DNA from: Polytrichum commune
Lineage: Eukaryota; Streptophyta; Polytrichopsida; Polytrichales; Polytrichaceae
Assembly: GCA_950295325.1 (NCBI GenBank)
Contig: OX485806.1
Location: 28,274,001-28,338,000 of the forward strand
Reading direction: 5' to 3'
Length of the DNA: 64,000 nt
Part shown: one piece after another, positions 24,201 to 37,100 of the stretch
Position numbering within the stretch: position 1 is the stretch's first letter
Layout of the letters: each line of letters begins with the position of its first letter
Position numbers and translations under genes: made by a program
Notes under the pieces: model-generated
The model's input: the letters and a program-made list of their open reading frames with translations, nothing else
Told to the model about the DNA's origin: nothing
Databases searched by the model: none

Positions 24201-27200
24201 ACAATTAGAAGTACACATGTATATATAGAGAGAGAAAAATTTGAGCACAAAAACCTGAGCACATCAGAAAGTTGCTTAGTTCTCATCCTCAATGATGATA
24301 CATGTATAATCTCCCGAAATTTCTTCTAATCTAAAGATTAAAAAAAACAAAATGTTGTGACTTTCATGTTCAAACACTATAGCCAGGAGAACTCAGGCCA
24401 TCAATTTCATCCAAATATAAAGCCTCTGGCATGGTCTTAATCCAGATCAATGCAATGTACCGTCTGATCAACTACATCATGCCATCATCAATCATACCCC
24501 ATCAAATATCATAGCTCAATATCACTTGACAATGAGATACAGTGGTCTAAGTAATGTGGTTCTAAAGCAAAAATACGTACCTCATCTCCTTCATCGCTAA
24601 GCAAGCCCACTTGCTCTCTGAGACTTCGAACCTCAGCCTCAAGTCTCTCTCTTTCTTTCAGCTCATCATCCAGTCTCTGCCTGACTGTCAGAAGTTCATC
24701 ACTCTGCTTCTGAAGATTCCCACTTAAACTCTTCCTCGATGATGACGACTTAATAGCACGAAGCTCCTGTTCCAGCTGCTCCCTCCTTTGGACCTCCTTT
24801 TCAAGTGATAATCTCAAGCCCAACACTTCGCTGCTGTACTCAACTGACTGCACAGATATGAATTTAGTACACTCTACACTTACAACAAGATCACCAGGAA
24901 GGAACCTCCCAACAAGGAACTTAAATCTTCAAAACATAAGAGTGGAGAAAGTTCAGAGAAAAGCTGAATGTCAAGTGCAAAACATCAATATTTACTAGTA
25001 AAAAACAAATTTGAAAGAGAAACGATTGCGGCAAGTGAGAAGTAAGAATTCGAGCGGGTGATCACTAATATGTAGATGGTACCAGTGACAGGATGATAAG
25101 AGTAATTTTGGTATGCTGTAAAGCTCGTTCCACTAAGTACTACAGAACTATAAGCCCTCCTCAGCAAGAACCCTTAGACCTAGACTTGTCAAGAAATATC
25201 CTGGGCATTAATTTTCTGCATTTAATTTGCATTGAAAACAATCATAATGACTTCGCTCAGGTCTGTAAGAAACAGCAGGCGCTAAAGAAGGAATGAAATG
25301 TCCATGAAATGCACTATTATGCAAGTGATCCTACATGGAGCAAGGCACAACTGAATAAATGATAATACCTCTTTCCTCTGGTGCTGAGGCTGGGCACCAT
25401 CCAGAAGCTCCTTCTCTAGCCTTTCACATAAAGCTAGCTCTTGTTGTTGATTAGCCAGCTCATTCTCCAACCTCTCACGATGGGCTCGCTCCTCCTGCTG
25501 GAGACTCACAGCCTCTGCAAGTTCCTTTTGATGCTTCCGTATTAGATCCGCTACTTCTTTCTGATGATTTTCAACCATCTCTGTGAGCTCTTTTTGAAGC
25601 TTCAACTTCTCCGCTTGAGCAGATTTCTGGAGATCAACACAAACACTTTTAACAGTTCTATCTTGTTTGACTATTCAAGAAAAACTCAAATTAAGAAGTG
25701 AAATGTCACTGAGAGCTGAAAGAAATCTATACCATTCATCGCTGGCAACCGATTGGTGGAAATAAGGAAGTAATGTTTCAGTACCTTTACTTTCAGGAGG
25801 TTCGTCACTGCTATTAACCGTAACCAACAGATGGAAGGATGGCACTCTATGATTCATACCAATTCTTGGATCCAAAATAAGCATCTAGGTGCTTGAATTA
25901 TGGGGCTATACCTCTTCTTTCTCTGCCTGACGTTCTAAACAAAGTGCTTGAAATTCCTTTTCAAGTTTCTCCCGACGCCCAGACTCCGCCTCCAATTTCT
26001 GCTGCATATCTATGACATCTTTCCGACAAAGCTCCTTTTCTGCAGCCGTGGACTATACCAAACTTCCAACTATCAGGGTTTGCTTGTGAGGAACTACAAC
26101 AAAATCTCCAGACCTAGATGAAATACCAGGTATGGTCTTATAATAAACCCAAAGGGTTCCCTTGCGTCATAAACCTTTACAGCAGTACATCAAATCTAAA
26201 CGTGAAGAATTTCTAATTGAGAAACAATATGGGAGAACCTGGCCACAAACCGAGATTAGGTGTTGTAGTGTGACATACAAAATGGTATGTCCAATTAAAG
26301 GGACCTAGTCATACGTAGAAAACAACTAAGTTGAGAGATATGAAGAGAGATATGAAGAGAGCTATGAAGCCCTGTAAAGGAGTGACAATGAAAATAATGA
26401 AATCCTCTAGTACCATCCCCATTTTGCATAACAGATAAAAGGTAAAATTAGGTATGTGTAACCAACCTCTAGAGCCTCAGTAAGCTTGCTCTCTGCTTCA
26501 AGAACATCTTGTTGTGCATCATCTAGTCTTCTTGCACATTCATCCTCACTATCCTCCCTAGCTTTCATAATTCTCTCATTTTCTGCAATCAGTCTATCAA
26601 GCTCTGTTTCCAGCCTGCGGCAAAGGCTCTTGTAATCAAATTCTTCTTTCAACTTGACCATGTTCTCAACTTTCATTGCCTGCATGAAATATTCACCATG
26701 GTTAGGGGATAAGAATCACAAAAAACTACAAAATGCTAGATAACACCAACCAAGCCCCACTGTAGTCCATAGAAACCTAACGACATAGCCAAGTTGATCC
26801 AGTTACCCGAGTATTTCTGATAGTCTTTAAATATTGGGATCCTGTTTTCCGTCCACCCAGGAGTGGTGAAGTTCCCATTATACTTCTCCAAACATTGAAA
26901 TGGAGTGACCTAATTCTGGTGTCTTGCTAGAAGTTTGTCTCCCTCCAAAACAACTTGTTCTACATTTTAAATCCCTCTCAAGAGGCATGGGACTCACACG
27001 CTGACCAAACATGATTGTGCTAGAAGTTTCTCCTCGATGCCGAGGTGATGGTCCAATTGTCACAACCAAGGATGTTCTTGCAGTGCCTATACACAAAAAA
27101 AGATTCTTAAATAAGAGAACAATATGCAGATAATAATAAACAACAGTCAGACTCATACAATTGCTTCAAAAATAATGCAAACATCCTTGGATACTTTCAG

Positions 27201-30200
27201 GAACAATACTGCATAAAGACGTGCGGACAAAGCTTAAAGGAAACTAAAAGAAGTGATATCAGGTACCTCCAAAGGAATCTCGAAGCATTCTTGTCAACTT
27301 TGAGTCACGTATTGGAACATGTGGACTATTTTCAGCAAGAGCATTGATGCATTTTCCAAGTGCAGTCAAAGACAAATTGATTGACTTTGCCTCTTCTAAA
27401 GTATGGCCCTCACTTCCTGCTCAAAATATAAAGCATTATAAGGAAATTTGTAAAGCAACAAAATAGATGAAATGAAGGAATTAAGACCAGCTTTGTGATG
27501 TCTTCTATGGTGCTTGCATTGAGGAGTTTAATTTGGATAAACACTAACCAGATTTGTCTACTCGTTCAGACCCGGCCAGATCAACTATAAGGAGTTTGCT
27601 TCTGCGAATAGTTGGTGCTCGGAGCCCCTTAGCCAATTGGGGACTACCATTTCCATTGTCAGTTGAGCCTAATGAATCCCTTTCTCCAGGTTTAACCTTC
27701 ACCGTTTTCTTCACTTGAACCTGTAGTGTAACATTGTTAATGGATTTGTCCTATACATTACTTTACATGGGTTAATATGAGATGAAGTGACAAGAGCTTC
27801 AACACAAACAAAAACGTTTCAGAGTACAAATTGTGAAATTTATTCTATTGTTGATACCATATTCCCCATCTTGATGTAATTCTATAATGTCAGTATAGTA
27901 AACTGACATAATGGACACTATTTGATGTATGAGTTTGTGACTGCTAAAGTGCACTGAATGACTTTGTAGAAACAAAAAGAGGCTAATTGTACAAGTCACC
28001 CATGAAAAGCTACTTGAACCCACCAGAAGCATGGCATGACTACGTGATGATTCAGTATTGAGTTTTGTGTTGGCAGCAAAGCGATTCGCCTCTCCAACAT
28101 CCAGCAACCGCACAAAGCTGGTCTGATCCTGAAGTTGGACTTGAGTTGCCCCTGGAATTGAAACATCACCTGTTTTTGGGTCCTCTTGAATAGCAATATT
28201 GTCCCTTTCTGGTGCCAGGAGATCTTGCACTGATTCCATGTATAGCTGTATTCAACAAAACAATGAAGGTCGATAAAATGAGATAGAAAAGCCATGTTGA
28301 TCCAACTACTCCTCACATAGACTTTAAAAGTATCAATGGTTCCCACAGAGAACTAGAACTAACTCAGGACTTACAAATAGAAACCAAACAGCATGAGAAC
28401 CCTATAATAATTAAATCAACTTGTTTAACCAACACTTCAATACCCTGTAGCATGACACTAAAATTCTTGAAGCTCTGGCAGGACCATATTCGTTGCCATT
28501 GTGACAAGTAGAGATAAGCTGCAGGGTGCTACCTGTAAGTAGGAAACCGTAACAGTGTCCTCCCCTGGATTGATGTTAGCCAGAATGTCCTCCATGGCCC
28601 GAACCATGATACCACGGTCAGCACAATCTTCTTCTCCTAACCTTCCTAGAGTAAAAGTCTTTCCAGTTCCAGTTTGTCCATATGCCATAACTGTTCCATT
28701 ATATCCTTCAAGTACACTCTGAAAAAAGGCAAACAGGCAACAAGTTACTTGAGGTGACCACATGCAGAAGAGTCTTATCAGTTGAAAACTGCATACTTCC
28801 TGCTGCAATCAGTAACTCAATAATCATGGACTGCAGTGACAACTATCACATCAGAAACTCTCTAGAAAGGGAGATAGGTGTATATCCTCTTGACAGTGCA
28901 AACCAGACTACGAGAAAAAGTTCAAGAAACCAGATTTCAGAATCTCTATGTGCATAAAGTGTAGCAAAATCCGGTATACCTCAACAACTGGTTTTGCCAC
29001 CACTTCATAAACACGTTTCTGGGATGAAGTTTCTGTAAGCACTTCATCAAACTGATATGTCTCACAATCCCAGTTGTTCTTGCGTAGTTTTAATCTTTTC
29101 AACTGCAAACAAAAGTGACATGTGCACACAACCCTCTCAGCAACACCACTCTTGGCGAATGTGTACATCTGTGAAGTCAGAATAAACATGCAACTAAGAA
29201 AATTTGCACAGAGACAGGCATCCTGGACAATATATGACAATTGATGCATGAGTTTGTGACGAGCAACTCACAAAGGAATGAAGAAAGGAACACCAGGAAC
29301 CAAGCCCTAAAATATTAGCAAGCTAGAGTGTTTTCAAAATCAAAATGAGCAGTACAATGGTTTTCTGCCCATGGTGGCAGCAGCAGCATTGAACAGTTGG
29401 CGATTTAAATCAGTGCCAGTGGTTATTTGGGCAAGATTTGGAAACAAACCTCTGGTTGTAACTCAACACAATCAGCAAAATCAACATCCGCATTTAGCTC
29501 TTCAGTATTCCTTGGACGCAAACGAACTGCAACCCGAACTCTATTGGGAACTGTTTCACACCCAAACGGCCAGAAACTTAGAAACAAGTTAGCATAACGC
29601 TGCTTAGAGGGAAGGGCAACAATGGGAACACTCAGTTCCCCTTTTTCGAAGCCTGTCTGGCTCAAATACTTCCATAACGCTACACGCACATTGCACCATA
29701 TCTCAAAAGTAACTAACTGCAGGGTATTAGTCCAACATCCTGATCCGGCTTATTCTGCCCTTCAAAATCTAGATACAATGTTCCAATACGCATATGACCC
29801 AGTACGCCATGTCAAAGCTCCAATTAGGGCACCGCCATAGACAGGTCATAATCCACAAATAGTTTACTTAACTGATTAAACTATAAGGGATAGTAGAAGC
29901 CGATCTGTGCTTAAGCCCGGGTCAAGGTTGGGGAAACAGACAGACTATAACTTCCATTCCTCATTGTCACATTCGCTGCTATAATTTCAATGACACCGAA
30001 AGCTACGCAATAGAAGTATTGGCCATATACTACTTCCCTGCTTCTACTCATCGATGCGATTGATGGAGGAGAATGATAAAGGAAAAAACTATCTATCACG
30101 CCCTGCAATGCCCATATCACATCTCACATTCCACTACGCCATATGAAGCTCCAGTTAGTGCACCACCACAGACAGGTTATAATCCACACATAAATCACTT

Positions 30201-30884
30201 GGCTAATCAAACTTGAAGAGGCACGTAGAAGCCGATCTGTGCTTGAGCCCGTTTTAAGGTTGGGGAAGTAGACAGACAGACTAGGACTTCCATTCCCCGT
30301 TGCCACATTCGCTGCTATATTTTCAATGTACTTTCAATGACACCGATAGCACCGCAAAACCATAAAAATTGACCACATACTACTTCCCTGCTTCCTCTAC
30401 TCATCGATGCGATTGGTGGGGGAGAAGGAAGGATAAGGAAAGAACTAACTATCATACGTTACAATGCCCATAGAAACATGAACACATCATCTCACATAGC
30501 CTCCCACATGACACACTACATCAATAGTGATGAAATGTGAGAGATTTATGTATGTTGGACAATTATACCACCATCATCAACATCAACATCATCGACAATG
30601 AATGAATTACCTCCATTATCGAAACCATTTTTGCCCGCCGTGCCACTGCTGGAGCGCCTGTGAAGGGCATTTGACGAGGGGGAGGGGGAAGCAGATTTAG
30701 GCCTCACAGGGGGCGAGGCCGAAGGCGCAGGTGAAGCATTAGCCACGGAAGGCTTATTGTTGGCATTACTCGAAGTACTACTACTATTACTCACAGAGAG
30801 AGGTCTGTCCCTGTCCGCCCGCACCACGGTGCGAGGCGTGAGGCTACTGGGCCCCCCATTCTTGTGCGCGGATGCGAATGCCAT
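21277..30884 (-). CDS. ARK: Armadillo-repeat kinesin (ARK, KIN-U group), complete, 19 coding exons, 1039 aa
   Basis: This is a microtubule motor of the plant KIN-UA/UB/UC type. In Arabidopsis and moss, ARKs act at microtubule plus ends in root-hair or tip growth and nuclear positioning. Exons on the complement: 30611-30884, 29450-29550, 28980-29102, 28533-28718, 28024-28245, 27549-27720, 27267-27416, 26998-27086, 26467-26679, 25912-26052, 25369-25626, 24581-24847, 24001-24145, 23555-23647, 23295-23420, 22952-23077, 22404-22547, 22110-22238, 21277-21437. Every intron is GT-AG, phases join without a break, and the sum is 3120 bases. Order: Ser/Pro-rich N-tail (1-90), motor (about 93-440) with [13 protein letters not shown]-loop GQTGTGKT (180-187), switch [10 protein letters not shown] (291-299) and switch II DLAGSE (349-354), coiled coil (about 440-735), linker [12 protein letters not shown], and four or more ARM repeats (781-1030) with '[18 protein letters not shown]' and '[15 protein letters not shown]'. 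I chose the ATG at 30884; the frame extends upstream only through a TTG. All motor motifs are intact. Confidence 0.97.
29551..30610 (-). other. Kinesin intron 1 with a tandem duplication
   Basis: This 1060-bp intron separates the Ser/Pro-rich tail from the motor. About 29800-30130 is repeated at about 30131-30500 with roughly 80% identity by eye. Shared blocks include 'gtagaagccgatctgtgctt.agccc', 'acattcgctgctata' and 'ctactcatcgatgcgatt'. The donor side reads GGAG|GTAATT and the acceptor GAAACAG|TTCCC. Confidence 0.85.
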
Positions 30885-31880
30885 ATTGTACACCTCGATC
30901 ACATTCAATCAATGTGAGCGCAGCCGCTCCTCCTCGGATCTACCTACTATAGAAGACACATAAGTCCCGGATCTCCGGCACCTCTTGCAACCTCGTTGTA
31001 AGGTGCCAGAGTGAAAGTAGTGAAGTGTTGCGGTTGTTGTCTGGTAGACGTTACATTCCCGATCCTCCTCACACCCACCAACACGTGCATATAATAGGAT
31101 GAGCCCCTTCTTTAGATCCGAAATTGTCGCCAACGCTGCAAAACCTAGTTTCCAAATGCAAACCCCAATGCGGAGCTTCCGCTTGCTGCTCTGAAACTCC
31201 GGAAGGAAGCACGATGCCCGGTCCTCTCTCCTCCCCGCAAGGGTTAGCAACAGCGACCAAATTGCCAAATCTGAATAATATTAATATCCATCGCCACTCT
31301 TAACCATTGACACATACATACATCAAACAAATGTGTAACTCACACCTCTCAACCCTCTCTCCCTAACCCCAATCACAAATCACCAATCCCCACTCCACCA
31401 CACTCACACTCTTTCGCCCTTTCACTCCCACACACACCCTAACCCCTCACAGAACTGCCAAATCCACACCAACGCCCTTGGTCCACCATTTCTCAGACAT
31501 CCACCAATCCAATCCAATCTAATCCACACTCACTCACTCACTTCCCCCCCTCTTTCCTTCCCTCCCTCTCCTTTCCTTTCCTTCCCTCTCCGTCCTTCCT
31601 GAACCTCGGAGCAAACTTAACCTCTTTCGCAATGCCGTGGCCGTCACTCCACTGTCCCGGATCTCACCCCGATCCCGACGGCTGGGCACTTTGTTCCACT
31701 CCCAGATGCAACCTTAACACTGGCAACACTCACTCACTCACTCGGCCAATCCTCTCTCGCTCTCTCTCTCTCTCACTCTCTCTCTCTCACACAGCACTCG
31801 CTGCTCCCACTCAATGGCGCCTTTCGATGGCGCTCTCGCTTCAATGCGAGGTTAACACTCCAACAAGGTGTATGTGAGAA
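30885..31880 (-). promoter_or_regulatory. Kinesin 5' leader/promoter region, GA-rich on the sense strand
   Basis: The kilobase upstream of the ATG is pyrimidine-rich on the plus strand, hence GA-rich on the sense strand, and richer in CpG than the intergenic DNA. A (CT)n block lies at 31751-31790. No TATA box or start site can be fixed by eye. A 5'-UTR intron is possible but not shown. Confidence 0.5.
31751..31790 (-). repeat. (GA)n tract upstream of kinesin
   Basis: CT dinucleotides on the plus strand, slightly interrupted, about 870-905 bases upstream of the kinesin ATG. GA repeats in plant promoters and leaders can bind BPC/GAGA-type factors. That role here is inference. Confidence 0.85.
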
Positions 31881-32340
31881 ATGAAACACGCGGGCGATGC
31901 ATTCCCCTGCAGGAAGGGATGGGAGAGGGGAGGCAGCGATGGCGTAGCGGGATGGGAAGAGCAGCACCTGGCAGGCGCTTGCGAGGGAGAAGGGAAGAGA
32001 GAGAAGCGCAGCGGGAATGGGGCCGCGGGTTTGGGACGACCGGGTAAGCGGCCGCCGGTTGGGGGAGGGGATGGATGGGGGCGGTGATGGGGCACACCAG
32101 GCGGGCGGGCGACGGGGCGTTTATAGGGGACACCGGGCGGACGGGCGACGGGCCGTTTACAGGGGACACCGGGCGGACGGGGCGACGGGGCGGTTATGGG
32201 GAACACCGGGCGGACGGGGACGGGGCGGTTATAGGGAACACCGGGCGGACGGGGGACCGGGCGGTTATAGGGGACCGGGCGGGCGGGCGGGGAATGGGGA
32301 CGTCCGGCCTAGGGAGGCTCATCCAACTATGTAACGTAGA
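31880..32340. promoter_or_regulatory. Very GC-rich island upstream of kinesin
   Basis: Dense G and CpG composition (for example GGGCGGACGGGCGACGGG) stands out sharply from the flanking AT-rich DNA. The right half is a minisatellite (32100-32290). Open frames of about 105-120 codons on both strands come from the repeat and composition (Gly/Arg-rich or Pro/Arg-rich) and are not genes. The island lies 1.0-1.45 kb upstream of the kinesin ATG and could be part of its promoter. Confidence 0.6.
32100..32290 (+). repeat. 36-37 bp GC-rich minisatellite, about five units
   Basis: Units contain GACACCGGGCGGACGGG followed by GCGACGGGGCGGTTATAGGG with small length changes. The last unit is shortened and runs into GGGCGGGCGGGCGGGG. 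Confidence 0.88.
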
Positions 32341-34051
32341 CGGGTCTTAAATGGTTATTTTCTCATGTTCACTATGAATTTATAAACTCCGGTTCACGAA
32401 TGTAAAGTGTTTTAGTCGGTCCATGAATGTGGGTGAAGAAGCTAAGTTCGGTCACAAAGAAATTTGGAGTTCGTCCATAATTGATTTGAATTTTCAAAGG
32501 CAACGGTCGGTGGGGAGTCTCGTAAACTCGGTCATATATAGTCCTCCCTCTCCCCACATATTATGTTGGATGTTGGGTCTAGAATGGTTAACAAACCTTT
32601 TAACATGGAGTTCAATCTCTTTAACATTGAATGCTTGTCTATTGGCCACTTTGAAATGGTCTTGAAGACTCCTCTATCGATAGCTCAACTTATATCATTC
32701 TTTTTTATCCACATACAAAACTTCGTTGCCGAATCCCACCACATAGATGTTTACAACTAGTAGGTGGAAAGTGCCTTGAGAATTTTTAGTTGTCCGAGTA
32801 TTGTAGACTAGGATATTTTATAAGGTCTATGTGATGGTGTGTTGAATAAGGGATGTTTTTTCATGTTGATTTCTTATCAATATCCATGCTTTGGTTAAGA
32901 GTTGTTAGTTAAACTTTACACCATGAGAGAAGGTACCAAAAGGAAACTACATGCCACTTCAACTCCCAACAAATGCCTTGTTATAAAATGTCAAGGACAC
33001 TTGCTATGGAAAGTTGACAAGTTGTTAGATCATATCCTAACTTGTTGAGAGAGGCACTTGTGGACCAAAGGTAGATGTAACTAACATTTAAGTATATTTG
33101 GACAAACCACCTATTCAAAAAATAGTAAGGGTTGTGCACTTGTGGGGACAAAAATAGCAGTTGACAACAACAAAGCAACAACAACAACAATTGTAAATGC
33201 TTGTAGTCCATGTTTGCTAAACCACCGTTTTATGTCGTTTTGCAATCTAGTGTATTGGCAATTGGAATTGTCCATAATTAATGCATAAATCCAAATTCAC
33301 TTAAAATCCTAGTTATGTGGCACTAACAACATAAAACAATTTCCAAAACACAAATGATGCGTGAAGTCAAAAATGAAAGGGAGACATGGTCCCCAACAAT
33401 TTACACCTTAAACCCCTATACAAATCAGTTGGGGGTGCATTAGCAATGCCAGCCATGGAAAGCTTGGAAAATCCTACGATTTATCCACAAAACCAAAAAT
33501 AAAGTTACAAATGAATGGATTCCAAATCTTATAGCACCTACCATACTATAATATTTAAAACAAAACCCACAAAATAACAAACACACATTTTGGCACATTT
33601 TGGCTTCTTTGGCATTTGGGGGTTAAGCACATGTTTGTTATGTTCATTTTTTACATTCATGCCTGACCACACAAAACTCATGTATAGGTGTCCACTTAAG
33701 ATAAGTAATTGAATTAGGTCCACTTGTCTTATAGATTCGTGGTTGGTTTATTTCATGTGTATATCATTATATTGATTTGGAGTCTTTGAAGCTAATTTTA
33801 GTGTCAACTTTTAAAAAACAACCTCCACTTCACATAATATTGCAAGGTGTTTTTGTTGAATGTAAGAGATGCAATCTCGCATACAATAATTTTCTCTCAT
33901 CGTAAGTGAAAGGTTGAAGGGTTGGAACTTTGTGATGTTTATGTAAACTCATCCATCATGGATCAAAGCTTTTTTCATATTTAGAAGTTCTATATAATGA
34001 GGACCACTTTATCATCACATCGAAAACCCCTCAAAGCTTGGATTTGTCTTT

Positions 34052-34113
<62 letters not shown>

Positions 34114-37100
34114 CCCCCAAAATGACTCCAAAACTAGCATCATAGATCTTGAATTGATGTAATGATATGAAGTTGGAATGGATCAAACATAAACATAATT
34201 TAGGGGATATAATCCTACCGAGGGCCATTACATGTGTAAAATGAATCCTGAGCCCAAAGCTTTTGGGTTAAGTGAAGGGCCATGTACGTTACACACTTTT
34301 CTTTTCTTTTTTTGGAACACATGAGACGCTTGACCACCTGGCTAATTTCTCGTCAAGTAGAGAGACAATTTCACAGCCGGGAATCGAACCGCCAACGACT
34401 CTACTCGGTTTGGGTACCTCTCCACCATCATCTAACGGTTTAGGATCATATTGGATCATGTAGGTTACACTCTCAAGAGTCAAAGGAGATCAACTTACGA
34501 CCTATATGTACAATATCTATGACTCTATGTCAAACATCATCATTTTCATATTTATAATTTTAAAACTTCATTTTGCACACCATCTTATCTCAAGGGTAAA
34601 ATACAATTTGGCTCTTCATAATATTGATTATCAATATACTAAGTGGAGACTAAGCATGGTATCACATTCAATGCAACCACGGTGGTGTGTTTGGACCGGA
34701 CCAAAGCATCCACTTACATAAGGTATTCTATTCAATTAAAAAAGTGTACTTGTTGAATTAACTAAGATTTAAGACACAGTCATTATTTTGACGTGGTATG
34801 CTTAAAATGGAGGTATATAGTTCAAGTGCACGTTTCCATGCACGAAGAGATCCAAATAGGGCCTCTCATACATTTAGGATCCAAATGGTAGCCATGTAAA
34901 TTGAAAGCGAAAATGTTGAGAACCCCTTATAGCTCATTTTTGTTTTATCATGCATGCTTTAAAAGATTTAAACATTAATGACCCCAAATTGGTACAGTAA
35001 GATTAAGTTGGGATGAGTTGGATGTAAGCTTGTAGGGTCTAGGTTTCTTCCGAGTTGCCTAACATGCTTGCCATGAATCCTAAGCCCCTAAGGCCCAAAG
35101 CACAATCTAACTACTTCCACAATGCATGTAATTTACAAAATGTTTTTATTACATTCTATTTGTATATACATATTTTATCCGAACACATGATTTGGTGTGA
35201 CATTAAAATTAACATGCCATGTTGATTACAATGGTCTTCACAACTTGTCCAACATCATCAAATGTCATATGACATCTTCTCTAGTTGCCACTATAATGTA
35301 TCTCAACTTATTCAACTCCAATACACTAAACATCCGATTTATTTTAGTGTGGGCTGCATCAGGTATTCATCAATTACCCACACTAATTTTGTCCAAATTT
35401 TGCATGTAATATATGTGTGAAACCGGCAAGAATGGAGAGAGAGAGGAGGAGAGAGAATGGGTGCCGGCGCACGGGAGAGAGCGGAAATGAAGGAGGACAA
35501 GAGTAGTACCGTGAAGAGTGGATCCTTAGGAGGATCATGGTGATGGAGGGACCCATGGGAGTCAAGGGTGGGCCCGCCATGGGGTTGGTGGGGGGGGGCA
35601 TAGTTAGTGAATCGCCTCAATTCTATTGCCACATTCCAACAACAAAAAGGTCCCACCCTACACACACCAACCAACTTAGTAGGAGGGGGCCGAATTCCAT
35701 TGCTCATTTGTCCCCTTGCCACATGGTCAAGGTAGATTGGTCCCCCCCCCCCCAACTAGCCCACTTCTCATAGGTTATGAAACACACAATTAGTATAAGA
35801 TAGTTAGCAAACCCAAATCGAGGTCATATCCACTTTTCTCATAATTTTCGGAGCTCATTTGAATATCTTATTTATTGTCATAGTGAATACTTTTATGCAT
35901 ATTAGATGGTTGTATAGGTCCCTTGCTCCTATTATGTTGACTAGAATGGTTACCATGTTTTTGAGCATGTCCTCCAACTTCTTTTAAAAACATTCGTTTG
36001 GGGTATATGTTCTTGGAGCCACATCGGACCACACACCACTCAAATGCAAGTGGGGTTAAAAGAAGTAACTAAATCATGTGTGCCTAACTTAGAACATGAA
36101 ACACACGATTAGTCCAAGATAGTTAGTACGTCTAAATTGGAGACCGTAGCCACTTTCCTCGTCGTCTTCGGAGCTCGTATGTGTATCTTGTTCATTATTA
36201 AAGTGAATATTCTCATGCTTAATAAATGATTACATACATCCTCACAATAAATAAATATTTTATTTTTTCTTCTCATGTCCCTTGGTAACCTGTGTAAAAC
36301 GGTGGATTACCATTTTCAATTGTTGTACATGCTAGTCAAGGCCACTTTACACTTTGGCCAAGAGCCATGACCGTTGAGATTGGATCTCGTGTATTGACTG
36401 GGCCTTCAAGTGCAATGTCTTTTAGAGGACAAAAGTAGCATGATATAAAAGAATCACCCAGGTTAACTTCCTACTAGAAATCTAGTGTGGGTTGAAAACT
36501 AACGTAGTCCACTTTAATTCACATTATGAAAACTAATGTGGGCTCTAGAAAATTACTGCATCGTGCAATAATAGGAATAATTAGTGTAGTTGGGATTATC
36601 ATGTGTGCATGTTGTGGCCACTTTACGATACAATATGGCCAAGGGCCAAGGGCCATGACTATGAATTAATATTTTTAGGAGTCACGGTCCTTCGAGTGCA
36701 AAGTAAAGATATACATGACCAACTCTCAACATATGCCCACAAAAGATTCCGAAGGTGGTTATGCATTGTTTGTATACGCCTCCTTTACAATCATCTTCTG
36801 CAACTTGTCCATTACAAATCAAGGTGAGAAAATGTATAAACGATCATTTCGATTGCCATGTTTTTTAAAAAAAAAACATCCGGATGACAACCAATTTTAT
36901 TTATCTATGCATTCTTGTCAAAGTGAAGCATCTCTCTCTCTCTCTCTCAACAAGTTGCAACAAATGGTTATAAAAGACATGTTTTCCTGTAGTGTCCAAA
37001 CACCCCTCGATGGACCTTACTTTTAGATTCAAAGTTCAACACAAGCTTGAAGAAGACTGGTGTCTCAAGCTAAGAGATTTATCCTTGTGTGGAAACCGTC

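Noticed and set aside
30885-30908. Upstream extension of the kinesin reading frame by eight codons
   Set aside because: The extension starts with TTG. The first ATG in frame is at 30884, so that start is used.
31841-32206. 121-codon Pro/Arg-rich minus-strand frame
   Set aside because: It is the antisense of the same minisatellite. Lack of stops is explained by base composition.
32017-32334. 105-codon plus-strand frame with repeated RGHRADG units
   Set aside because: It is the translation of the GC-rich minisatellite in one frame; the other frames are equally open.
34290-34470. tRNA-like sequence on the minus strand (GCGGTTCGATTCCCGGC resembling a T-arm)
   Set aside because: The T-stem does not pair properly, and no acceptor stem, D-arm or anticodon arm fits around it. 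At most it is a remote tRNA or SINE relic.
35339-35755. 138-codon minus-strand frame
   Set aside because: Low complexity (Pro, Ser, Leu), crosses a C/G homopolymer, no recognisable motif.
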